The notes: generated by a model from the sequence alone, not told the origin. A DNA stretch of 64,000 nt from Bacillus weihaiensis (GCF_001889165.1 NZ_CP016020.1:3322501-3386500), one strand, 5' to 3'; shown: positions 24,226 through 33,781, counted from the stretch's first letter. Program-made: numbers and translations.

Positions 24226-25530
24226 ATGGGAATGTTTTCTTTCAAAAAAGATAAAAGCCATGCTAGCACATCAACAGTCCTTTCTACACAAGTAGAAGAT
24301 GTAACACTCGAAATGAATGAAACTGATTTAAAAACACAAATACACATGATAAACCTTTCGACTCATGACCTTTCAATAGCCTTATCCTTAAAGCCTATAA
24401 TTGAAGAAAACATCGAGGAAATTGTAGAGGCATTTTATGGGGCATTCGAAGCACAAGATGCTTTAATTTCAATTATTAATGAGCATAGCTCCGTTGACAA
24501 ATTAAAAGGAACCCTAAAAGTACACATCTTAAATATGTTCAGTGGAAAGCTAACCGATCAAGATGTAGCTCGTATGAGAAGAATCGCTCACATTCATGTA
24601 AAAATAGGATTAGAAGCAAAATGGTATATGGCTGCATTCCAACAACTATTCGCTTCAATTATTGACATTGCTGATAAGCAAGTAACAACTAAGCAAGAGC
24701 TACTTACTGTCGTTCAAAGTGTTAATAAACTATTCAATTTCGAACAACAAATCGTTCTTGAGGCTTATGATAATGAATATGCTGCAGTTCGTGAAGAAGC
24801 AGAAGCAAAAAAAGAGCAAATTCGATATCAAGTGAGCGAGCTAGCAAACCAGCTTGCTGAAGCGAGTGATCAAACAAACGCTTCGATCCAAGAAATTCTT
24901 GCTCAATCCAGAGAAATTGCCTCTTACCCCATTGGCAGATATGAAGTTGCAGCAACTGCTGAAAAACAAGCACAAAATGGTAAGAATGATTTGGAGCAAC
25001 AAAACGAACTAATGACCTTTATTGAAAAAAGTACGGTTGAAATCTTAGCTCAAATGACGTCACTTGAGCAGACATCAGAAAAAATTAATCACGTCGTTTC
25101 CATTGTGACCTCCATTGCCGAACAAACAAATTTACTTGCTCTTAACGCAGCAATTGAATCAGCACGAGCTGGAGAGTACGGAAAAGGCTTTGCCGTTGTA
25201 GCTAGTGAAGTTCGAAAGCTTGCTGAGGAAACAAAAAATTCTGTTCAAGGGGTTTCTAGCTTAATTTCAAATATTCATACACAAATCGATAGCATGTCAA
25301 CTTCCATCAATCACGTGGCCGATTTAACAACAAAGGGCACTTCCAAAATGACAGAAATGAATACATTCTTTGATTCGATCGTCGACATTATGAATAATAA
25401 TAAACAACAAAGTGAACAAGCCAAAACAGACTTAACACATTTCACAGGTGTAATTGACAATGTATCCAGAGCTATGGCACAAATTGCGGACACAACTGAC
25501 CACCTAAAGGATATGTCCAAAACCATTTAA
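24226..25530 (+). CDS. hemAT: Heme-based aerotactic transducer HemAT
   Basis: The 434-residue protein consists of an N-terminal globin-coupled sensor domain (about 35-190) and a C-terminal methyl-accepting signalling domain. The heme-binding region shows [20 protein letters not shown], containing the proximal His. The signalling tip is [20 protein letters not shown] followed by [22 protein letters not shown]. It has no membrane segments, as expected for soluble HemAT. It senses oxygen and signals through CheA/CheW to the flagella. A perfect sigma-D promoter lies upstream and a strong terminator follows. Several nearby ATG codons exist; 24226 is spaced eight bases from AAAGGGGT. Confidence 0.96.
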   Translation: MGMFSFKKDKSHASTSTVLSTQVEDVTLEMNETDLKTQIHMINLSTHDLSIALSLKPIIEENIEEIVEAFYGAFEAQDALISIINEHSSVDKLKGTLKVHILNMFSGKLTDQDVARMRRIAHIHVKIGLEAKWYMAAFQQLFASIIDIADKQVTTKQELLTVVQSVNKLFNFEQQIVLEAYDNEYAAVREEAEAKKEQIRYQVSELANQLAEASDQTNASIQEILAQSREIASYPIGRYEVAATAEKQAQNGKNDLEQQNELMTFIEKSTVEILAQMTSLEQTSEKINHVVSIVTSIAEQTNLLALNAAIESARAGEYGKGFAVVASEVRKLAEETKNSVQGVSSLISNIHTQIDSMSTSINHVADLTTKGTSKMTEMNTFFDSIVDIMNNNKQQSEQAKTDLTHFTGVIDNVSRAMAQIADTTDHLKDMSKTI

Positions 25531-25565
25531 TTTAAGTTAGGCTATTTAAAGACACAGCTAAAAAC

Positions 25566-25626
25566 CCGGACTCATTTATACCTCTGTAGGAGCGAAGAGG
25601 TATAAATGATCGTTCGGTTTTTTTAT
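25566..25626 (+). terminator. Terminator of hemAT
   Basis: A long stem, CATTTATACCTCT/AGAGGTATAAATG, extended by CCG/CGG pairs, is followed by six or more T residues. Confidence 0.9.
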
Positions 25627-25856
25627 TCGGCGAGAAAAATGAGTGGCCAGCTTGAGCTGAAAAATGAGTGAAAACCTCGTAAAATAGTGAACAAATTAGT
25701 GCTCGTTCTTTTTAGCCTTTTTTGCTTATTTCTTATAGAAATGTAGTGACCTATTTCGTTTTAGTTCAGAAACTTGGTCTAAATAGGACAACTTTTCGTT
25801 CTATTCACGAGTTTTGAAGTCAAGTTTGCGAACTTTAGTGCTTTGCCTACGGATGT

Positions 25857-25981
25857 AAGGACTCTATTCGCGATTTTCGGGGCTCTATCCGCGATTACGG
25901 GCTCTCTTTCCGCGATTATTGCCTCTCTTTCCGCGATTATTGCCCCTCTATCCGCGATTATCGCCTCTCTATCCGCGATTC
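25857..25981 (+). repeat. 21-bp tandem array 1 (six units)
   Basis: CGCGATT recurs at exactly 21-bp steps (25869, 25890, 25911, 25932, 25953, 25974). The unit is roughly CTCTNTCCGCGATTATNGC. Downstream comes a tail with AAAATGCGACAAT and TTTTTAAAATTTCAC, shared with array 2. Bases 25627-25856 and 25982-26183 hold no credible gene; the former contains a few degenerate relatives of the unit (for example CTATTCACGAG). Confidence 0.95.
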
Positions 25982-26183
25982 GGGAAAATGCGACAATCTT
26001 TTTAAAATTTCACGTAATTTTCATGACACTACGTACTGCACTCACCTACTTGACTTCGCTTTGCTACGATACCGCAGGATCCGGAGAATTTACTTAAGAT
26101 TTCGAGGCTCTCTTCACAATTTGAGGTTTCTCTCTCTGAATTTTGTACTTTTACCACACTTTCAAGTACACTATTCACGTTTT

Positions 26184-26497
26184 AGCTGCTCTTTCGCGAT
26201 TCCGCCCTCTCTTTCCGCGATTCCATCACCCCTTTCCGCGATTCCATCACCCCTTTCCGCGATTCCATCACCCCTTTCCGCGATTCCACCACCTCTTTCC
26301 GCGATTCCGCCCTCTCTTTCCGCGATTCCATCACCCCTTTCCGCGATTCCACCACCCCTTTCCGCGATTCCACCACCTCTTTCCGCGATTCCATCACCCC
26401 TTTCCGCGATTCCACCACCTCTTTCCGCGATTCCACCACCTCTTTCCGCGATTCCATCACCCCTTTCCGCGATTCCACCACCTCTTTCCGCGATTTT
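26184..26497 (+). repeat. 21-bp tandem array 2 (fifteen units)
   Basis: CGCGATT recurs every 21 bp from 26195 to 26489, fifteen times without a single phase slip. Units are invariant in CTTTCCGCGATTCC and vary in the last seven or eight bases between three forms (GCCCTC, ATCACCCC, ACCACCTC). Because 21 is a multiple of three, several frames on both strands stay open and yield seven-residue repeat pseudo-proteins. The tail after the last unit (AAAAAATACGACAATCATT) matches the tail of array 1. Bases 26498-26665 contain no gene. Confidence 0.97.
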
Positions 26498-26665
26498 AAA
26501 AAATACGACAATCATTTTAAAATTTCACACCCCTCCATTACAATGCTCCCTCCTAATCATCACACCCCAGCTCTCACCCACGTTCTATTTCCATCGCCAT
26601 TAAATATACTAGGAAAATAACCAAATCGTATCTATACAGTATTGTCTAGCTACGATTAAAAGTAA

Positions 26666-26693
26666 TTGACATCTAATAGTAGATTGATATAAT
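26666..26693 (+). promoter_or_regulatory. Sigma-A promoter of nhaC
   Basis: TTGACA (26666-26671) and TATAAT (26688-26693), 16-bp spacing: both hexamers match the consensus, 50 bp before the start codon. Confidence 0.88.
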
Positions 26694-26743
26694 ACTTTTA
26701 TACAGAAAAGCAAAAAAGCGTTGAAGTTATAAAGGGGAAAACA

Positions 26744-28108
26744 ATGAACAGAACAAAACAAATTCATTTTACAGAAGCATTGGTGATTTTAGCACTTATA
26801 TTAGGCATGATCTTTACAAGCCTATTCGTTTGGAAGGCTGAACCTCATGTTGCCTTATTAGCTTGTATACTAGTTGTTTCATTCATCGGAATAATGAAAG
26901 GGTTCAGCTGGAAAGAGTTAGAAGCTAGTCTTGTTAAGGGTGTGCAAAGTGGTGTGCAGCCCATTTTAGTATTATCCCTAATTGGTATATTAATAGGAGC
27001 ATGGATGAGTAGTGGGACGATCCCGACAATAATGACGTATGCCTTAACCATCATTAACCCAAGCTATCTACTCATCACAGCCCTTTTTTCATGTATGGTA
27101 ATTTCCTCATTAGTAGGAAGTTCCTTTACGACGGTTAGTACGGTAGGTGTAGCCTTAATGGGAGCAGGAATGGCAGTTGGACTCCCATTAGAATGGGTCG
27201 CAGGTGCTGTCATTTCTGGGGCTTGTTTTGGTGACAAGATGTCTCCTATGTCTGATACAACAAATTTCGCCTCAGGTGTCTCCTCAGTAAAGTTATTTAC
27301 TCATATAAGACATATGGCGAATACCACTGTACCTAGCATGATTATCACGGTTATTATCTTTTTTATAATGGGGCGTTTTGCAGAAATAAATACGGCTTCA
27401 ATAGATGATACGGCAAATATGATTTCGATTATGAAGGAAAATGTACATGTTCATTTTAGTACATTACTATCTCCTCTACTGGTAATCCTTTTAGCAAGTA
27501 GGAAAGTACCGGTTATTCCATCATTAGCTGCCGGGATCATTACTGCTGGTCTTACTGCCTTTCTTATCCAAGGCGTGCAAATTAGCGAATTTCTTCAGAT
27601 TCTACAAAATGGAACGAGTTTTGCTATTGATCATGAAGTTGTTGCAAATATGCTCAATCGTGGTGGATTACAATCCATGATGTGGTCCATCTCTTTAATT
27701 TTGATAGCATTTGCCTTTGGAGGATTACTTGAGGGATTACACATCATTCAAGTTTTATTAAAAGGATTCATTGAACGAATTCACCATAAAGGATCCTTAA
27801 TTGCCTCAACTGCAGCTTCCTCTATCGGGGTAAATTTATTAACTGGAGAGCAATACTTATCCATCCTTATTCCAGGGCAATCTTTTAAAGAGTTATATGA
27901 TAAATTACATCTTGATCGAAAATATTTATCACGCACACTAGAAGATGGTGGAACGTTAATTAATCCATTAATTCCATGGGGAGTAAGCGGTGCTTTCTTT
28001 GCTCAAACGTTAGGTGTGTCAGTGCTGGAATTCCTACCTTTTGCTTTCTTCCTTTACCTATCACTTCTCTTTACAATTGGGTATGGATTTTTTACAAAAC
28101 GAGTTTAA
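26744..28108 (+). CDS. nhaC: NhaC-family Na+/H+ antiporter
   Basis: The 454-residue membrane protein has about eleven hydrophobic segments and NhaC motifs: SGVQPILVLSLIGILIGAWM near 70, LVGSSFTTVSTVGVALMGAG near 125, and GACFGDKMSPMSDTTNFASG near 160, which carries the acidic residues thought to bind cations. It expels Na+ or exchanges related substrates in return for protons. It is transcribed alone from a consensus promoter and followed by a terminator. A malate/lactate antiporter of the same family is an alternative. Confidence 0.92.
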   Translation: MNRTKQIHFTEALVILALILGMIFTSLFVWKAEPHVALLACILVVSFIGIMKGFSWKELEASLVKGVQSGVQPILVLSLIGILIGAWMSSGTIPTIMTYALTIINPSYLLITALFSCMVISSLVGSSFTTVSTVGVALMGAGMAVGLPLEWVAGAVISGACFGDKMSPMSDTTNFASGVSSVKLFTHIRHMANTTVPSMIITVIIFFIMGRFAEINTASIDDTANMISIMKENVHVHFSTLLSPLLVILLASRKVPVIPSLAAGIITAGLTAFLIQGVQISEFLQILQNGTSFAIDHEVVANMLNRGGLQSMMWSISLILIAFAFGGLLEGLHIIQVLLKGFIERIHHKGSLIASTAASSIGVNLLTGEQYLSILIPGQSFKELYDKLHLDRKYLSRTLEDGGTLINPLIPWGVSGAFFAQTLGVSVLEFLPFAFFLYLSLLFTIGYGFFTKRV

Positions 28109-28134
28109 CTTAATATGAATAGATTTAGCAGAAG

Positions 28135-28160
28135 ACGAGTGAAAAAATTCACTCGTTTTC
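28135..28160 (+). terminator. Terminator of nhaC
   Basis: ACGAGTGAA/TTCACTCGT with a four-base loop followed by TTTTC. Bases 28161-28348 contain no gene; CGATATATCTAG occurs twice there (28165 and 28203). Confidence 0.85.
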
Positions 28161-28348
28161 TTACGATATATCTAGTATTCTAACAACTCTTCTCTTCCTT
28201 GATTCGATATATCTAGAAAAAATTCGACAAATACCATCTAATTGTTGCTTAATTTCACCAAGTGCTTTATCATGGTTAATAGACATAATTTACACTACAT
28301 ATTGATTAACAACCACAAGTTAGAACTATATATTGTACCACACGAGAA

Positions 28349-28495
28349 TTAGGTGCCAATTTGGCATAATAGGGAATCTGGTGTAATTCCAGAACTGTCC
28401 CCGCAACTGTAAGTGTGACGAACTGAGATTGACCACTGTACTAAGTATGGGAAGGCTCACAGTAGGACGAACACAAGTCAGGAGACCTGCCTATA
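28349..28495 (+). promoter_or_regulatory. Cobalamin riboswitch
   Basis: Conserved parts appear in order: AGGTGCC, GGGAATCTGGTGTAATTCCA, CCCCGCAACTGTAAGTGTGA, and the B12 box AAGTCAGGAGACCTGCC (28475-28491). It lies 160 bp upstream of the ribonucleotide reductase genes. An imperfect hairpin (GTTTCA...TGAAAC) follows at about 28505-28540. No clear T-tract terminator is visible, so control may act on translation or through a non-canonical terminator. Known analogues repress B12-independent reductases when B12 is plentiful. Confidence 0.95.
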
Positions 28496-28655
28496 TCTTG
28501 ATGAAGTTTCAATTTCTTCGGGGACTAAGAAGATGAAACGATATGCACACTGATAGAGTAATAGTTTTATATCCCGCTCATCTTTGTCTGTCGTTTTATC
28601 TTTTACGTGCAAGTCTCCTAAAACGTAAATTAACGAGCAGATGGAGGAATAACCT

Positions 28656-30947
28656 ATGGCAACCACAACAACCAATACCCCTATTATTCATGATTCAATT
28701 AATGGCGATGAAGCATTTGATGTAAAAAAACTACAATCTTTTTTTCAACAAATTCATACACAATTCCCCTCATTAACTATCGATGACTATGTAGAAAGAA
28801 TACAAAAAACAATCCAACAAAGAGATACCTATACTTCCGATCAGCTTCTTAATCTTTTCATACTAGAAGGACTAGCTAACATCACTGAGCTTGAACCTGA
28901 GTGGACCTATTTTTGTGCACAAATTTACTTATCCAAATTATACAAGGAAGCTTCAGTTAGCCGCGGCTATAGCAAAGAAGACAAATATGGTAGCTTATAT
29001 TCATTAATTTCGACTCTTGTTGAGAAAGGTCTCTATCATTCAAAATTGCTAGATCAATATAGCAAAGAAGAAATCGATCAAATCGGCACATTTATTGATC
29101 CTTCAAGAGACACTTTGTTTACGTATATTGGTCTTAGAACTCTAGCAGATCGTTATCTTACTCGCGACTTCTCTAAGAGATTATATGAGCTGCCACAAGA
29201 AAGATTCATTGTAATAGCCATGACATTAATGGCAAATGAAAATAAAGCACACCGCCTAGAGCTTATTAAGCATGCCTATTGGGCAATGAGTAATCTTTAT
29301 ATGACAGTGGCTACACCTACTCTATCAAATGCTGGAAAGCCAGTTGGTCAATTATCTAGCTGCTTTATTGATACTATTGATGATAGTTTACAAGGTATAT
29401 TCGATAGTAATACAGATATTGCGAATTTATCAAAGTCAGGTGGAGGCATAGGGGCATACTTTGGAAAGATCCGTTCCCGTGGTAGTGATATAAAAGGATT
29501 TAAAGGAGTTTCATCTGGTGTCATTCCTTGGATGAAGCAATTAAATAATACAGCTGTTAGTGTTGATCAATTAGGTCAAAGAAAAGGTGCAATTGCCGTT
29601 TACTTAGATGTTTGGCATAGAGACATCTTCTCTTTTCTAGATGCGAAGCTAAATAACGGTGACGAAAGAATGCGTACTCACGATTTGTTTACTGGTGTGT
29701 GTATTCCAGACGTATTCATGGAACAGGTAGAGGCACGCGGTGATTGGTATTTATTTGACCCACATGAAGTGAGACAAGTGATGGGATATAGCCTAGAAGA
29801 CTTCTACGATGAAGAAAAAGGGAACGGTAGCTTCCGTCAAAAATATTGGCAATGTGTTGAAAATGAACAGCTTTCAAAAGAAAAAGTACCTGCAATTGAC
29901 ATTATGAAACGCGTCATGATTAGTCAGTTAGAAGCAGGAACTCCATACATGTTTTATCGTGATGAAGTAAACCGAAAAAATCCAAATGCTCATCAAGGGA
30001 TGATTTATTGCAGCAATTTATGTACCGAAATCACTCAGAACCAAAGTCCAACAACAGTTGAAGAACAATTCACGGAAGACGGGAAAATTATTACCGTAAA
30101 AACGCCTGGTGATTTCGTTGTATGTAACCTTTCTTCTATTAATTTAGCAAAAGCAGTCAATGATGAAGTACTTGATAAGCTAATTCCTATTCAAGTAAGA
30201 ATGCTAGATAATGTTATTGATTTAAATACCATTCCTGTGCTTCAAGCAAAGCTTACAAATGCAAAGTACCGAGCAATCGGCTTAGGAACCTTTGGCTGGC
30301 ATCACTTACTAGCTTTGAAACAAATAAAATGGGAAAGCGAAGAAGCTATTGAATATGCTGATAAGCTTTATGAACAAATCTCTTATTTAACGATACAAGC
30401 GAGCATGGAGCTTTCAAAAGAAAAAGAGGCTTACCCTGTCTTTAAGGATTCAGATTGGGATAATGGGAACTATTTTTCAAAAAGAGAGTATACAACAGCT
30501 TCAAGCGAACTAGATTGGGACAAGCTACGAGAGGATGTTAAAGAACATGGAATTCGTAACGGCTATTTAATGGCTGTAGCACCGAATGCTTCTACCTCAA
30601 TTATTGCTGGTAGTACAGCAAGTATTGACCCAATCTTCCAGAAGGTTTATTCCGAAGAAAAGAAGGATTACAAAATTCCAGTTACAGCACCGGATTTAAA
30701 TGCTACGACAACTTGGTTTTATAAATCTGCCTACCTTATTGACCAGCATTGGAGCATTAAACAAAATGCTGCAAGACAACGTCATATCGATCAGGCCGTT
30801 TCCTTTAATCTCTATGTTCAAAACACGATTAAAGCGAAAGAATTATTAGATCTCCATTTAAGTGCGTGGCATAACGGATTAAAGACATCCTACTATCTTC
30901 GCTCCACATCTAGTGAAATTGAGGAATGTGAATCCTGTGCTAGTTAA
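28656..30947 (+). CDS. nrdA: Class I ribonucleoside-diphosphate reductase, alpha subunit
   Basis: The 763-residue protein shows class I reductase features: LSSCFIDTIDDSLQGIFD (substrate-site Cys) near 235, KSGGGIGAYFGKIRSRGSDI, the active-site motif SNLCTEI near 450, VCNLSSINLAKAV, and PNASTSIIAGSTASIDPI near 645. It ends with the redox pair CESC three residues before the C terminus. A complete N-terminal ATP-cone is not evident. With the beta subunit it reduces NDPs to dNDPs. No nrdI is present nearby, so this may be class Ia rather than the usual Bacillus Ib. Start ATG 28656 follows GGAGGA. Confidence 0.95.
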   Translation: MATTTTNTPIIHDSINGDEAFDVKKLQSFFQQIHTQFPSLTIDDYVERIQKTIQQRDTYTSDQLLNLFILEGLANITELEPEWTYFCAQIYLSKLYKEASVSRGYSKEDKYGSLYSLISTLVEKGLYHSKLLDQYSKEEIDQIGTFIDPSRDTLFTYIGLRTLADRYLTRDFSKRLYELPQERFIVIAMTLMANENKAHRLELIKHAYWAMSNLYMTVATPTLSNAGKPVGQLSSCFIDTIDDSLQGIFDSNTDIANLSKSGGGIGAYFGKIRSRGSDIKGFKGVSSGVIPWMKQLNNTAVSVDQLGQRKGAIAVYLDVWHRDIFSFLDAKLNNGDERMRTHDLFTGVCIPDVFMEQVEARGDWYLFDPHEVRQVMGYSLEDFYDEEKGNGSFRQKYWQCVENEQLSKEKVPAIDIMKRVMISQLEAGTPYMFYRDEVNRKNPNAHQGMIYCSNLCTEITQNQSPTTVEEQFTEDGKIITVKTPGDFVVCNLSSINLAKAVNDEVLDKLIPIQVRMLDNVIDLNTIPVLQAKLTNAKYRAIGLGTFGWHHLLALKQIKWESEEAIEYADKLYEQISYLTIQASMELSKEKEAYPVFKDSDWDNGNYFSKREYTTASSELDWDKLREDVKEHGIRNGYLMAVAPNASTSIIAGSTASIDPIFQKVYSEEKKDYKIPVTAPDLNATTTWFYKSAYLIDQHWSIKQNAARQRHIDQAVSFNLYVQNTIKAKELLDLHLSAWHNGLKTSYYLRSTSSEIEECESCAS

Positions 30948-31023
30948 CTAGAGTATAGCTTACAATGTAAATTCATGAGGTTTCTTTGTGCGACCACCAC
31001 AAAGAAACCGGAGGAGAGAGATC

Positions 31024-32070
31024 ATGACAGAACAATTTTTACATAAAAGAAAACTAATGGATGCTGATGCACCAAACCGGTCCACGGCGATAATTAATGG
31101 GTCAAGTTCTAACATTTTAAATTGGGATGACGTTGCTTACTCATGGGCATATCCACGCTACAAAAAAATGCTCGCAAACTTTTGGACCCCTTTCGAAATT
31201 AATATGGCTCAGGATATTAAACAATATCCTCAATTGTCTAATGATGAAAAGGATGCCTTCTTAAAAATTATTGGACTCCTTGCACTTCTGGATAGCATTC
31301 AAACCGACTATGCAGGTAAAGTCGCTGATTATATAACCGATTCGAGCATTAATGCGCTAATGATCATTCTAGCTCAGCAAGAGGTCATACATAACCACTC
31401 CTATTCCTATGTCTTATCTAGTATTGTTCCGAAGCACGTACAAGATGAGGTATTTGAGTATTGGCGTAGTGAGCCTATTTTGCGAAAACGAAACGATTTT
31501 GTAACAAACGGATACGAAGACTTTGCCAATGAACCTACCGTTTTGAACTTATTAAAATCGATTGTCTATGACGTTATTTTAGAAGGGTTATTCTTCTATT
31601 CTGGCTTTGCCTTCTTTTATAATTTGGCTCGTAATCAAAAAATGGTCGCAACAAGTACAATGATTAACTATATAAACCGGGACGAGCAAATACATGTCGA
31701 CCTATTTGTTCAAATCTTTAAAGAGGTACTAAGAGAATATCCTGAGTATCACACACCGGAGCTAGCTGAGTTTGTTCATAATACATTCATCCAGGCAGCA
31801 GAACTAGAAATAGAGTGGGGCCGTTTAATCATCGGTGATAAGATGGATGGACTAAATATGCAGGATATTGAGGATTATATTAAGTTCTATGCTAATGTTC
31901 GAGCAAATCAACTAGGATTTGAACGTCCTTTTGAAGGCTATCGAACAAACCCTCTTAAATGGATTAAAGCCTATGAAGAGGTTGATTTAGGAAAATCAGA
32001 TTTCTTTGAGCAAAAATCACGACAATACACGAAGGTTAACGCCGTTGATAATGGATTTGATGATCTTTGA
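31024..32070 (+). CDS. nrdB: Ribonucleoside-diphosphate reductase, beta subunit
   Basis: The 348-residue R2 protein starts at ATG 31024, set by GGAGGAGAG; an upstream in-frame ATG at 30988 has no site. Metal ligands fall in the expected segments: the Asp of LALLDSIQTDYAG, QQEVIHNHSYSYVLSS (Glu, His and the probable radical Tyr), EGLFFYSGFAFFYNLA, and NRDEQIHVDLFV. It houses the di-metal centre and tyrosyl radical that starts catalysis in the alpha subunit. It is 76 bp from the alpha gene, under the same cobalamin riboswitch, with a terminator just after. Confidence 0.95.
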   Translation: MTEQFLHKRKLMDADAPNRSTAIINGSSSNILNWDDVAYSWAYPRYKKMLANFWTPFEINMAQDIKQYPQLSNDEKDAFLKIIGLLALLDSIQTDYAGKVADYITDSSINALMIILAQQEVIHNHSYSYVLSSIVPKHVQDEVFEYWRSEPILRKRNDFVTNGYEDFANEPTVLNLLKSIVYDVILEGLFFYSGFAFFYNLARNQKMVATSTMINYINRDEQIHVDLFVQIFKEVLREYPEYHTPELAEFVHNTFIQAAELEIEWGRLIIGDKMDGLNMQDIEDYIKFYANVRANQLGFERPFEGYRTNPLKWIKAYEEVDLGKSDFFEQKSRQYTKVNAVDNGFDDL

Positions 32071-32074
32071 TCTA

Positions 32075-32127
32075 GAGAGGGTGACTCAAAAGGTTGTTAC
32101 ATAACGACCCTTTGAGCACTCTTTTTT
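32075..32127 (+). terminator. Terminator of nrdAB
   Basis: GAGGGTGACTCAAAAGG pairs imperfectly with CCCTTTGAGCACTC and is followed by seven T residues. Bases 32128-32533 contain no gene I can support; another weak hairpin with a T-run lies near 32420-32448. Confidence 0.8.
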
Positions 32128-32533
32128 TATCGCTTTCTGCATTTCTTTATAAGAATGTGCAAACCAAAGAAGCCCCACGTGTTAAATTGAACGTCGAGGT
32201 TTGTTGCTATATTGTATTGATTCAAAAGAATATAGTCATCTTTCACACCTAATACCAAGATTAGTAAAAGAGAGAAGATCTACTCCCCCTTTACAGACAG
32301 AAGAACCTCGTAACCACGGGAAAAAACCCGTCATCTGAGATTTTCTTTACGCAAGCAACTATCTATTCGAAAACAGCCATTTTAAAAGATAAATTGTATA
32401 AAAAAGGCTAATAAGCTCTTAAATCTAGACTTTTAGATCCGCTTTTTTTCATCTGTTTCACTACTATATTTTATATCGTCCTAACCGAAGAAGAGAGCAA
32501 CAAATTCGTTACTCTCCATCCAAAATAACCTAT

Positions 32534-32632
32534 TTATTTTTCTGTTTTTTCATCCAAGAGAGTCGCTTCAAATATTTCATCATCAGTTTCATTTTTAATA
32601 CTTTCTTCTATACGGATTCTACCTTTTCCCAT
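32534..32632 (-). CDS. 32-residue hypothetical peptide
   Basis: A short minus-strand frame has a strong ribosome site (AAGGAGGGA) nine bases before ATG 32632. The product is highly charged (GKGRIRIEESIKNETDDEIF, ending DEKTEK). No family is recognised. Support comes only from the good site and the protein-like composition. Confidence 0.5.
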   Translation of the reverse strand: MGKGRIRIEESIKNETDDEIFEATLLDEKTEK

Positions 32633-32854
32633 AAAGATATCCCTCCTTTTGAAAGCTTACACCTATTATAAATAAGATAAGACTCTATTAACATATAACG
32701 AAAGTACTAAAATTGTCTGAAAAATCACTCTTATCCTTTTCTATTCTTTTTCTACATATTTTTACAAGAATTAGTTTACATTCTAATAGATTGTGGTATT
32801 AATTAGATATGTAGGATTATATACTAGAAAAGTAGTCTAAAAAGGATGATATGT

Positions 32855-33022
32855 GTGAGGTTTTCAACATTATCAAATGAAACGTTATTACATAGCTTTC
32901 AAGAAGCTTGTAGACTGCAGATGAATCCTGAGTTTATTAAAATGCTAGAAAAAGAGATTAGTGATAGAGGATTGCATTTGCCAAACACGTTACGAATGAA
33001 TCATTATAAAAAAATTAATTAA
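32855..33022 (+). CDS. sda: Sporulation checkpoint inhibitor Sda
   Basis: The 55-residue protein matches Sda: LSNETLLHSFQEACRLQMNP followed by EFIKMLEKEI, the two-helix hairpin that binds the histidine kinase KinA (and KinB) and blocks phosphorelay entry when replication is perturbed. The start is GTG 32855 with AAAGGATG upstream, a non-ATG start that gene finders miss. In B. subtilis sda is induced by DnaA and damage; I see no perfect DnaA box upstream here. The C-terminal tail is longer than in B. subtilis Sda (46 residues). A strong terminator follows. Confidence 0.88.
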   Translation: MRFSTLSNETLLHSFQEACRLQMNPEFIKMLEKEISDRGLHLPNTLRMNHYKKIN

Positions 33023-33027
33023 TGAGT

Positions 33028-33073
33028 AAGCTGACCCTTACGATTTATATGAAGTTAAAGGTCAGCTTTTTTT
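33028..33073 (+). terminator. Terminator of sda
   Basis: AAGCTGACC (33028) and GGTCAGCTT (33060) form a 9-bp stem followed by seven T residues. Confidence 0.92.
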
Positions 33074-33095
33074 GTTTCCAAATCACGGCCTCATT

Positions 33096-33515
33096 TTACT
33101 TTACAATCATTACTGGACATTCTACACGTTTTGCCACCTTATGACTTACACTACCTAGAACCATTTCTTGTAGAGCATTTAACCCTCTACTTCCAATGAC
33201 AACTAAATCATATTGTTCTTGATTTGCAAAATGGACAATTTCTGGACCTGGCTCCCCTTTTAACACCTTCACTTCATATGATACTCCTACTTCTTGTAGC
33301 ATCTCTTCTGTAGGTCGTAGCTTTCTTTGACGCTTTTCATAAAGCGCTTCTTTATCTTCAGTACTTAAAACATCAGATTTTGATTGAGTACCATCGATTA
33401 CATAGACAACCGTTATTTTTGCATCCGAAGTTAATTTTGCAATGTCACTCGCTTTTATTGCGGCTCGCAACGCATGGTCTGATCCATCTGTCGCTAATAA
33501 AATTTTTTTGAACAT
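33096..33515 (-). CDS. Universal stress protein UspA family
   Basis: A standard-length (139-residue) Usp. The N terminus MFKKILLATDGSDHALRAA and C-terminal ATP motif GSRGLNALQEMVLGSVSHKV are complete, so it should bind ATP. ATG 33515 is preceded by AAAAGGAGTGGAGG. It is transcribed divergently from the SulP gene, with some 310 bp between them, a pairing of Usp and SulP seen in other bacteria that suggests a link to anion transport or stress. Confidence 0.93.
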   Translation of the reverse strand: MFKKILLATDGSDHALRAAIKASDIAKLTSDAKITVVYVIDGTQSKSDVLSTEDKEALYEKRQRKLRPTEEMLQEVGVSYEVKVLKGEPGPEIVHFANQEQYDLVVIGSRGLNALQEMVLGSVSHKVAKRVECPVMIVK

Positions 33516-33706
33516 CGTTTCCCCTCCACTCCTTTTCTATTATTTTACAACAACACCTCCTAAGTGAATATATGTTAAAACATCTTTCCCTCCATTCGTA
33601 TCCATATTTTACTTCATCTATTTATATAAAATATCATTTTAGCTATTATTACATAGTATTCAAGAGATAATAAGAGAATAACTAAAATTTATACGCTTAC
33701 ATAAGA

Positions 33707-33781
33707 TTACATATTTCAGGGTTTCAGTGATATAATACTTTCCGTTAATAACGGACCCGACTTTCATGAGAGTTGAAAGTC
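33707..33781 (+). promoter_or_regulatory. SulP promoter and structured leader
   Basis: TTACAT (33707) and TATAAT (33731) with 18-bp spacing give a transcript starting near 33742. That start coincides with a hairpin CCGTT/AACGG (33742-33754), and a second perfect hairpin GACTTTCA/TGAAAGTC (33759-33781) follows. The leader may stabilise or regulate the mRNA; no known riboswitch fits. Confidence 0.55.

Noticed and set aside
25857-26497. CRISPR array
   Set aside because: Units are directly tandem at 21 bp without unique spacers, and no cas genes are present.
26061-26603. Long open frames on both strands across the 21-bp arrays, giving seven-residue repeat proteins
   Set aside because: They exist only because the repeat unit is a multiple of three. 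None has a ribosome site, and three or more overlapping frames are open at once.
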